Source of the DNA: Actinomycetes bacterium
GTDB lineage: Bacteria; Actinomycetota; Actinomycetes; Mycobacteriales; Micromonosporaceae
NCBI GenBank assembly: GCA_021793335.1
Contig: JAJYSW010000069.1
Coordinates: 1 to 13,916 of the forward strand
Reading direction: 5' to 3'
Length of the DNA: 13,916 nt
In this document: piece by piece, positions 5,844 through 13,916 of the stretch
Position numbering within the stretch: position 1 is the stretch's first letter
How the letters are laid out: each line of letters begins with the position of its first letter
Position numbers and translations under genes: made by a program
Notes under the pieces: model-generated
The model's database searches: none
The model's input: the letters and a program-made list of their open reading frames with translations, nothing else
What the model was told of the DNA's origin: nothing

Positions 5844-8438
5844 CTACACGTGACCTGCCTGGCCGTTGAGCAGGGTGGCCACTCGGATCAGCCCGAGGTG
5901 CGAATACGCCTGCGGGTGGTTGCCCAGCCCGCGCTCGGCGAGCGGGTCCCACTGCTCGGGCAGCAGGCCGGTCGGACCGGCGCAGGCGAGGATCTGCTCG
6001 AACAGCTCCTCGGCATCGGTGCGGCGGCCCACCTGAAGGTAGGCCTCGGCGAGCCAGGCGGCGCACAGGATGAACCCGCCCTCGGTGCCCGGCAGGCCGT
6101 CGTCGCGGAGGTAGCGGTAGACGGTGGGCCCGCTGCGCAGTCCGGCCTCGATCTTGAGGACGGTCTTGAGGTAGCGGGGGTCGTCGGGCGCCAGCAGGCC
6201 GGACAGCCCCACCCACAGCGAGGCGGCGTCGAGGTCATCGTGGCCGTACGCGGCGGTGTAGGCACCGACCTCGTCGTTCCAGCCCAGTTCGAGCACGTTC
6301 TTGGCGATCGAGTCGCGCAGTTCGGGCCAGGTGGGCCCGTACTCCATGCCGAACTGCTCGGCGACCTTGAGCGCCCGGTCGACGGTCACCCAGCACATCA
6401 CCTTGGAGAAGACGTGGTGCCTGGGCGCCTGACGCGCCTCCCAGATGCCGTGGTCGGGTTCGTGCCAGCGCTTCTCGACCGCCTCGACCATGGAGGTCAT
6501 GACCGACTGCTCGAAGTCCGAGAGGTGGCCGCGCCGCTGCGCGACGGCTTCGACGAGCATCGCGACGGGCCCGAAGACGTCGAGCTGGACCTGGCTGGAG
6601 GCGGCGTTGTTGATGCGCACCGGCCGGGACCCGGCGTAACCGGGGAGGGTCTCGATGATGGCCTCGGGGGAGGGGGCGACGCCCTCGATGTCGTAGAGGG
6701 GAGCGAGCCGCTCGGGGTGTCCGGCGGTGCGCTCGATGATGCCCGCGACCCATTCGAAGTAGGCCTCGGCCTCGTGGAGGGAACCGACGTCGACCAGGGC
6801 CTGCGCGGTCATCGCCGCGTCGCGGATCCAGCAGAACCGGTAGTCCCAGTTGCGGACGCCGCCCAATTCCTCGGGCAGCGAGGTGGTGCCCGCGGCGAGG
6901 ATCGCGCCGGTGGGCTGGTAGCACAGGGCCCGCAGCGTCAGCGCCGAGCGCGAGACGGCCTCGGGCTCGATGCCGGGCAGTTTGAGCGACTCGGACCAGT
7001 TGCGCCAACCGGCCTCGGTGGTGCGCCGCCGAACCCTGACCGGCGGCTTCCACTCGCCGAGGTCGTCGACACCGGCGCGCATCTCCAGCGTCAGCGAACC
7101 GTCGGTCTCGGCCAGGTCGACCACGGCGGTGGCCAGAGAGTGCTGGCCGTCGTGCTCGATCTGCCATTCGACGCCCGGTGAGCGCAGGCTGATCGGCTCG
7201 TTGGCGCCCAGGATTTTGAGGCCGTCGTCGCCCACCGGCTGGACTTGCACGGGCAGCTGCCCGAATTCCGGGCGCGGCGCGAAGGTGATCTTGACCGGGA
7301 TCTCACCGGTGAGCTCGCGAACCAGGACGGTGGAGTTGTGGTCGCCGCGGCGCCGCGGCGTCGAGTCGAGCCAGTCGGTGATCGTCAGACCCGGCCAGCG
7401 CGTCTCGACGGTCATCGTGCCCGAGACGTAGCGCTGCCCGAGCGGAAGACCCGCGTTGACCGGCTGGACGGTGAAGTGCCCGGCATGCTCGCCGCCGAGC
7501 AGGTCGGCGAAGACCGAGGCGGAGTCGGGGCGCGGGTGGCACATCCACGTCAGGCGCGCATCCGGGGTGAGCAGCGCGTGGTTGGCGCCGTCGGCCAGCA
7601 TCGAGTGGCGCTCGATGAGCTGCGAGGATTCGCCTTGAAGCCAGCTGCGTCTGGTGTCGACGAGGTGCGCCAGGAGCCTCGCGACGTCCTCGGGGTCACC
7701 GATCCGGAAGGTCGCCCGGGTGGGGCCCGGCCCCACCCGGACGCCGATGTCCGGGCCGTGGAGATGCGCGAACGCGTTCTCGTCGGTGACGTCGTCACCG
7801 AGGAAGAGCACCGCCGAGGCCCCCAGCTGGTGGCGCAGCTTGTCGAGAGCGTCGCCCTTGTGGGTGGCCACGACCGAGAGGTCGATGACGGCCTTGCCCT
7901 CGGTGGTCTGCACACCATCCCAAGAGGCCGGTCCCTCTCGGACCGCCTCGAACGCCTCGGCGGCGTCCTCGGCGGAGGCCTCCCGTGTGTGCAGGGCCGC
8001 GCCCGCTGGCTTCGGCTCCACTCTGGCTCCCACGTAGCGCTCCGCGATCGCCGTGAGCTCGGCCACGAGCTTGTCGCGGCGTCGCTGGTCCTCGCTCGTC
8101 AACGCTCGGGTGAACCCGACGTCGAACTCGGAGCCGTGGGAGCCCACCAGGTGGATCTCATGCGGCAGGCGCGACAGCGCCGCCAGATCTCGCAGTGCGC
8201 GACCGGAGATGACCGCGACTTTCGTCTGCGGCAGATTCGCGAGCGTCCGCAGTGCCGTCACCGATTCGGGAATCGGTTTGGCCTGCGAGGGGTCGGTGAC
8301 GATGGGGGCGAGCGTGCCGTCGTAATCGCAGGCGATCAACAGCTGCGGGACACGGGCGAGTTGTGCGAGGGCCGAGCGGAGCTCGTCGGAGGAACTCAGT
8401 CCTTCGGGGGCGAGCCCCTCTGGGCTTGGTGCGGTCAT
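5844..8438 (-). CDS. otsB: Trehalose-6-phosphate phosphatase (OtsB) fused to GH15 glycoside hydrolase (trehalase/glucoamylase-like)
   Basis: This 864-aa protein has two parts. Residues about 30-265 are a HAD-type trehalose phosphatase: nucleophile motif DYDGT (D38, D40), SGR at 78-80, lysine K194 in THKGDAL, and the metal-binding GDDVTDEN (D215, D216). It should release phosphate from trehalose-6-phosphate made by OtsA. Residues about 270-860 are a GH15 protein. A beta-rich N-terminal region leads to the (alpha/alpha)6 barrel with RNWDYRFCWIRDA (529-541), a likely general acid E667 (HGIWEARQ) and a likely general base E828 (LLPEQWDP). GH15 members in actinobacteria include trehalases as well as glucoamylases, so the substrate may be trehalose itself; this is inference. 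No signal peptide is seen, so it is cytoplasmic. It starts at ATG 8438 with GGAGA nine bases upstream, 66 bp after the otsA stop, and is almost certainly in the otsA operon. Both halves retain their key residues, so neither looks decayed. Confidence 0.92.
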   Translation of the reverse strand: MTAPSPEGLAPEGLSSSDELRSALAQLARVPQLLIACDYDGTLAPIVTDPSQAKPIPESVTALRTLANLPQTKVAVISGRALRDLAALSRLPHEIHLVGSHGSEFDVGFTRALTSEDQRRRDKLVAELTAIAERYVGARVEPKPAGAALHTREASAEDAAEAFEAVREGPASWDGVQTTEGKAVIDLSVVATHKGDALDKLRHQLGASAVLFLGDDVTDENAFAHLHGPDIGVRVGPGPTRATFRIGDPEDVARLLAHLVDTRRSWLQGESSQLIERHSMLADGANHALLTPDARLTWMCHPRPDSASVFADLLGGEHAGHFTVQPVNAGLPLGQRYVSGTMTVETRWPGLTITDWLDSTPRRRGDHNSTVLVRELTGEIPVKITFAPRPEFGQLPVQVQPVGDDGLKILGANEPISLRSPGVEWQIEHDGQHSLATAVVDLAETDGSLTLEMRAGVDDLGEWKPPVRVRRRTTEAGWRNWSESLKLPGIEPEAVSRSALTLRALCYQPTGAILAAGTTSLPEELGGVRNWDYRFCWIRDAAMTAQALVDVGSLHEAEAYFEWVAGIIERTAGHPERLAPLYDIEGVAPSPEAIIETLPGYAGSRPVRINNAASSQVQLDVFGPVAMLVEAVAQRRGHLSDFEQSVMTSMVEAVEKRWHEPDHGIWEARQAPRHHVFSKVMCWVTVDRALKVAEQFGMEYGPTWPELRDSIAKNVLELGWNDEVGAYTAAYGHDDLDAASLWVGLSGLLAPDDPRYLKTVLKIEAGLRSGPTVYRYLRDDGLPGTEGGFILCAAWLAEAYLQVGRRTDAEELFEQILACAGPTGLLPEQWDPLAERGLGNHPQAYSHLGLIRVATLLNGQAGHV

Positions 8439-8471
8439 CTTGGCGTATCTCCAACACCGGTCAGTTTCGAC

Positions 8472-8504
8472 ATCAGGCGTGTACCTGCCTGATCAGGCTT
8501 GTGC

Positions 8505-8515
<11 letters not shown>
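8472..8515 (-). repeat. Imperfect tandem duplication at the otsA / otsB-GH15 junction
   Basis: On the minus strand, AGGCAGGTA-GG-CAC-AA-GCCTGAT is followed at once by AGGCAGGTA-CAC-GCCTGAT: the same word with four bases fewer. The first copy contains the otsA stop TAG. Within the second copy, ATCAGGC (8472-8478) and GCCTGAT (8487-8493) form a 7-bp inverted repeat with an 8-base loop, so the mRNA between the two genes can fold into a small hairpin. Confidence 0.7.
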
Positions 8516-9950
<1,435 letters not shown>

Positions 9951-9960
9951 TTTTTGTAGT

Positions 9961-9982
9961 TCCTCCTTTACACAAGATTATC
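9961..9982 (-). promoter_or_regulatory. otsA ribosome binding site and candidate -10
   Basis: On the minus strand, GATAATCT (complement of 9975-9982) contains two overlapping -10-like hexamers, GATAAT and TAATCT. It is followed by AAAGGAGGA (complement of 9961-9969). Transcription would begin almost at the Shine-Dalgarno, giving a leader of only about 20 nt before the TTG start. No convincing -35 is seen. Confidence 0.5.
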
Positions 9983-10053
9983 GGTTGTCCGCTTCGCGCG
10001 CTCCGTGACGCGGTCGTGTCGACGGCGGGCCGAATGGCGGGAAGGACAGGGAC

Positions 10054-10079
10054 TTGACATGATTGAGTGCGGTTAGTTC
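10054..10079 (+). promoter_or_regulatory. Candidate ettA promoter
   Basis: TTGACA (10054-10059) is a perfect -35 consensus. The best -10-like word, TAGTTC (10074-10079), is only 14 bases further, shorter than normal, so the pair is uncertain. The ettA ribosome binding site AAGGA (10091-10095) precedes the GTG at 10101 by five bases. Confidence 0.4.
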
Positions 10080-10100
10080 CGAGTGACGTGAAGGATCAGT

Positions 10101-11780
<1,680 letters not shown>

Positions 11781-11781
11781 C

Positions 11782-12183
11782 ATGGCCCGCTTCACCACCG
11801 AAGTGGCGCTGCGCTGGTCGGACATGGACGCCTTCGGGCACGTGAACAACAACAAGTACCTCGTGCTGCTCGAAGAGGCGCGCGTGGCGATGATGTTCAC
11901 GGTCGCCGAGGCCGCCGGGGTGCCGGGCTTCAGGCAGGGCGTCGTGGTCGCCCGCCACGAGGTCGACTTCCTGCTGCCGGTGACGGTCCCCGCCGACGTC
12001 CGCGTCGAGCTGTGGGTGGAGCGAGCGGGGAACGCCTCGTTCACTTTCGCCTACGAGCTGTTCGCCGACGACAAGCTCGCCCTGCGGGCCAAGAGCGTCA
12101 TGGTCCCGTTCGACACCGTCGAAGAGCGGCCTCGCCGCCTGACCGCGCCCGAGCGGGCGTTCCTGGCGCGATGGGACGGCTGA
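11782..12183 (+). CDS. Acyl-CoA thioesterase, hotdog fold (4HBT/YbgC-FadM type)
   Basis: This 133-aa protein has the single hotdog domain of the 4-hydroxybenzoyl-CoA thioesterase-like family, which hydrolyses acyl-CoA or acyl-ACP thioesters in the cytoplasm. The N-terminal signature RWSDMDAFGHVNNNKYLVLLEEAR (residues 11-34) carries the catalytic aspartate D16 and the GHVNN turn. Further family features are a central helix ending in VPGF, VVVARHEVDFLLPV (the strand bearing the common R/H...xDF..P pattern), and a strand with FAYELF. The length is typical. The start ATG is one base after the ettA stop, so the two genes are co-transcribed and likely coupled. From memory, mycobacteria have a similar gene next to their EttA homologue (Rv2475c near Rv2477c), which supports a conserved cluster. 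The substrate is unknown. Confidence 0.9.
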   Translation: MARFTTEVALRWSDMDAFGHVNNNKYLVLLEEARVAMMFTVAEAAGVPGFRQGVVVARHEVDFLLPVTVPADVRVELWVERAGNASFTFAYELFADDKLALRAKSVMVPFDTVEERPRRLTAPERAFLARWDG

Positions 12184-12725
12184 ACGTGGACGACGCGGCG
12201 TTCGCGAGCCGCGTCGCCAGACTCGACCCGAACTCGCTCGTCCGCGTCCAGGACGGCCGCCTGTGGGCCACGCTGCCGATCGGCGCTCTGGCCGTGCGCG
12301 ATCTCGCCGGCGACCTCGACGAGGCCGTCTATCGTGCCGGCGATCTCGACGAGGGCCGTCTCGCCCCCCGGCCCGTGGCCGAGTGGCGTGGGCGGCTGCC
12401 GCAGCGGCCGTGGGAGGTCGTCGAGACCGTGCCGGCCGCCGACATCGCGGCCATCGACCGTCAGGCCGCCGACGCCCTGCGCCGCCGACGCGGCCAGGGT
12501 GTCGGCGACCGGCGCCTGCGCGACGTCCTGCTCGACCACGAGGTCCTACGCGTCGAACAGGGTGACGCCCGGTACGTCGTGGAGATGCGGCTCGTGGCGG
12601 CCCTGATGCGGATGGGCTTCCTCGGCGAGAGCCCCGTGCGAGTGCTGCGCGCCGGACGCAGGGTCGGCCTCGCCGCCGCGTATGGCGGTGTCTGGGAACG
12701 TGATCGAGGTCTCCCGCTGCTCTGA
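12171..12725 (+). CDS. Conserved hypothetical protein, third gene of the ettA operon
   Basis: This is a 184-aa protein of unknown function. No enzyme motif, signal peptide, cysteine cluster or membrane helix is visible. It is rich in Arg, Ala and Asp, with a hydrophobic C-terminal segment (YVVEMRLVAALMRMGFLGES, then VRVLRAGRRVGLAAAYGGVW) that looks like helices plus a strand. The ATG at 12171 overlaps the thioesterase gene by 13 bases (stop at 12181-12183), as in translationally coupled genes; a GTG at 12186 just past that stop is an alternative start, giving 179 aa. Neither has a strong Shine-Dalgarno. The position after ettA and a thioesterase resembles the mycobacterial arrangement, where Rv2474c follows Rv2475c; this is recalled, not checked. 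It looks real because of the operon position and uninterrupted frame, but the product is not recognised. Confidence 0.75.
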   Translation: MGRLNVDDAAFASRVARLDPNSLVRVQDGRLWATLPIGALAVRDLAGDLDEAVYRAGDLDEGRLAPRPVAEWRGRLPQRPWEVVETVPAADIAAIDRQAADALRRRRGQGVGDRRLRDVLLDHEVLRVEQGDARYVVEMRLVAALMRMGFLGESPVRVLRAGRRVGLAAAYGGVWERDRGLPLL

Positions 12726-12889
12726 AGGCCGCCACTGACGAGTGACACGGATGTGACGGAAACCCGACGATCGGCGTTACGGCCACTGTCCAGACGTCGT
12801 CTCAACGCATGAGACAGGTGACAGTCATCGCCGCACGCCTGCGAACACCTGATCCAGGGTTCATACTTTTGGACAAGAATGCCTGACGG

Positions 12890-12919
12890 TTGTGCATTGT
12901 CGGTGTCAAGTCCTAGGCT
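12890..12919 (+). promoter_or_regulatory. Candidate promoter of the YbjN-domain gene
   Basis: TTGTGC (12890-12895) and TAGGCT (12914-12919) are 18 bases apart, giving a predicted start near 12926 and a leader of about 130 nt before the ATG at 13056. The same TAGGCT with an 18-base spacer appears in the candidate promoter at 3324-3353. Confidence 0.5.
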
Positions 12920-12953
12920 GCTCAGCGTGCCAGGGCGTAACTTGGCAATGCAC
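12892..12953 (+). repeat. Inverted repeat bracketing the candidate promoter
   Basis: GTGCATTG (12892-12899) is the exact reverse complement of CAATGCAC (12946-12953), with 46 bases between. As RNA the pairing can extend inward to 12 pairs using G-U. The left arm overlaps the -35 and the right arm lies about 20-27 bases past the predicted start, so it could be a two-site operator or, in read-through RNA, a stem. Confidence 0.6.
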
Positions 12954-13055
12954 GAAGCAGTGTAAATCCGGCTAAGTCAGCCAGTTGAGAATGCCAAGAT
13001 AGAACCCATGTACGGTCAATAATTCGCATTTTGGGTGGGAAGGCGGACGAGAACA

Positions 13056-13796
13056 ATGGCATGGTGGCGCAGCAATAAAAAGCGCAATGCGGAGGACGAG
13101 ACCGTCGCAGAGCATGTCGCCGACGGCGAACTCGGCGGCGCGGCCGAACGCGCCCAGGCGCGTGGCGGCCAGCCCAAGCCCGTCCCGAACCCGCGTTCCG
13201 AGCAGCACGACATGCCCGAGCTCGAAGACCACCTGCACACCCACGTGGGGCAGCTGGAGTACGGGCCCGGCCGTGAGCAGATCTCCGAGGTCGATCGCTG
13301 GCACTTGATCAAGCGCGACCTGGAGGAGATCGACCCCGATTTCGTCTCCGACCTCGAAGCGATCGCGCAGCACCACCGCGAGGAGGTCGCGCCGCTGGAC
13401 TCCGACCGGATCATCTCGGCGCTCAAGAACCTCGAAATCCGCTACCTGGTCGATGAGAACGGCGGCGTCGTGGCGCTGTGGGAACGGCACATCGTGCAGG
13501 TCCGCGCCGAAGGACCCGACGCCGACATCCTGGTGCTGCGCGCCCGCGCCTACCAGACCGTGCCGAAGGAATGGGCCGAACGCGGATACGCCGCGATGAA
13601 CGAGTGGAACCGCACCAGGCGTTTTCTCAAGGCGTACCTCGGCGAGCCCACTGAATCGGGCTCGCTGCCCGTATTCGGGGAAATCCAGATCCCCGTCCGC
13701 CCCGGTATCACCCTGGCGCTACTCGAAGAGCTCATCGACTGCGGCACCGCGATCTCGGGCACCTTCGTGGAATGGCTCGAAGGCGAATTGCTTTAA
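13056..13796 (+). CDS. YbjN domain-containing protein
   Basis: This 246-aa protein has a charged, probably disordered N-terminal third (WWRSNKKRNAEDE, then Ala/Gly/Pro-rich to about residue 65). A YbjN-type domain follows at about 110-235: LDSDRIISALKNLEIRYLVD, a central strand pair (VVALWERHIVQVRAEG), LVLRARAYQTVP, and the C-terminal helix ERGYAAMNEWNRTRRFLKAY followed by a region ending VRPGITLALLEELIDCGT. YbjN domains resemble type III secretion chaperones in fold; in Escherichia coli YbjN is tied to stress and motility, while the actinobacterial members have no firm role. No membrane segment or signal peptide is seen. The ATG at 13056 is preferred over the in-frame GTG at 13035, because GGACGAG lies about 6 bases before it and WWRS-type starts follow directly. 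It appears monocistronic, with its own long leader. Confidence 0.82.
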   Translation: MAWWRSNKKRNAEDETVAEHVADGELGGAAERAQARGGQPKPVPNPRSEQHDMPELEDHLHTHVGQLEYGPGREQISEVDRWHLIKRDLEEIDPDFVSDLEAIAQHHREEVAPLDSDRIISALKNLEIRYLVDENGGVVALWERHIVQVRAEGPDADILVLRARAYQTVPKEWAERGYAAMNEWNRTRRFLKAYLGEPTESGSLPVFGEIQIPVRPGITLALLEELIDCGTAISGTFVEWLEGELL

Positions 13797-13804
13797 GCCG
13801 CAAC

Positions 13805-13886
13805 GGTGTGAGGGCTGGCCGCGAAACGATCCACCCTGGTTTCGCCGGCATGCGGCGGCGTGACGCCGCGGAGACGCCCTCACGCC
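13805..13886 (+). other. Strongly structured, probably three-way-junction element after the YbjN gene
   Basis: An outer stem joins 13805-13815 (GGTGTGAGGGC) to 13876-13886 (11 pairs, one G-U). Inside are two hairpins. In the first, GCGAAAC (13821-13827) pairs with GTTTCGC (13839-13845), extendable by three pairs past one bulged base. In the second, GCGGCG (13855-13860) pairs with CGCCGC (13864-13869) around TGA. A further stem, CCGGGCC (13886-13892) with GGCCCGG (13905-13911), follows. It begins 8 bases after the YbjN stop. It may be an elaborate terminator or an RNA element; no known RNA family is recognised. Confidence 0.4.
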
Positions 13887-13916
13887 CGGGCCGCGTCGCC
13901 CGAAGGCCCGGCAGTG

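Larger units (their letters stand above)
12726..13055. other. Intergenic region with promoter-like and palindromic elements before the YbjN-domain gene
   Basis: This 330-bp stretch has no convincing protein gene. It is less GC-rich than its surroundings, as expected of a regulatory region. It contains a perfect 6-bp inverted repeat GTCTCA-ACGCA-TGAGAC (12799-12815), a promoter-like pair at 12890-12919, and a long-range inverted repeat (12892-12899 with 12946-12953) around it. No strong terminator for the ettA operon is visible in the first 100 bp. Confidence 0.6.

Noticed and set aside
5850..8492. Long + strand open frames opposite the OtsB-GH15 gene
   Set aside because: Both are antisense shadows with repetitive Gly/Val/Arg composition and no ribosome binding sites, lying against a gene with all expected catalytic motifs.
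12799..12815. GTCTCA-ACGCA-TGAGAC as an ettA-operon terminator
   Set aside because: The stem is only 6 bp with no T-tract and lies 74 bp past the last stop. It could equally be a protein-binding palindrome.

Overview
The window is GC-rich DNA from a member of the Actinomycetota. Four things point that way: a DUF3145 protein, a mycothiol-nitroreductase-like DsbA protein, an actinobacterial-type OtsA, and an EttA-thioesterase-hypothetical gene row that resembles (from memory) the Rv2477c/Rv2475c/Rv2474c region of mycobacteria. GTG and TTG starts are frequent. The genus cannot be fixed by eye; a Glycomyces/Stackebrandtia-like organism is a low-confidence guess. No rRNA, tRNA, CRISPR array, insertion sequence or prophage gene was seen. 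The window reads as mostly vertically inherited chromosome, not an accessory island.

Layout. Positions 1-591 hold the 3' part of truB (+). A gene-free convergent spacer with a 12-bp tandem repeat follows (592-1008). Then come an AraC-type regulator (-, 1009-1887) and, diverging from it, a DsbA-fold reductase (+, 1976-2620) with a one-cysteine CPWA active site. A perfect 19-bp hairpin (2639-2680) separates the reductase from the convergent DUF3145 gene (-, 2682-3176). A 392-bp spacer carries a promoter-like element and a terminator-like hairpin, which together outline a possible small RNA or attenuated leader. It is followed by an unrecognised 117-aa protein (+, 3569-3922) with a strong intrinsic terminator.

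Positions 4035-9950 form a minus-strand trehalose block, transcribed in the order otsA, then an otsB-GH15 fusion, then a membrane Ser/Thr kinase with an outer fibronectin-III domain. OtsA and the OtsB half should make trehalose through trehalose-6-phosphate. The GH15 half resembles trehalases and glucoamylases, so one polypeptide may both make and consume trehalose. The kinase lies 87 bp downstream and may be co-transcribed.

Divergent from otsA, ettA (ABC-F translation factor), a hotdog thioesterase and an unknown 184-aa protein form a tight + strand operon (10101-12725). A 330-bp spacer with a plausible promoter bracketed by an inverted repeat leads to a YbjN-domain protein (13056-13796). 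The window ends in a highly structured, apparently non-coding stretch. I did not find a clearly new multi-gene system. The best leads are the OtsB-GH15-kinase arrangement, the possible small RNA/attenuator near 3350-3480, and the structured tail at 13805-13910.
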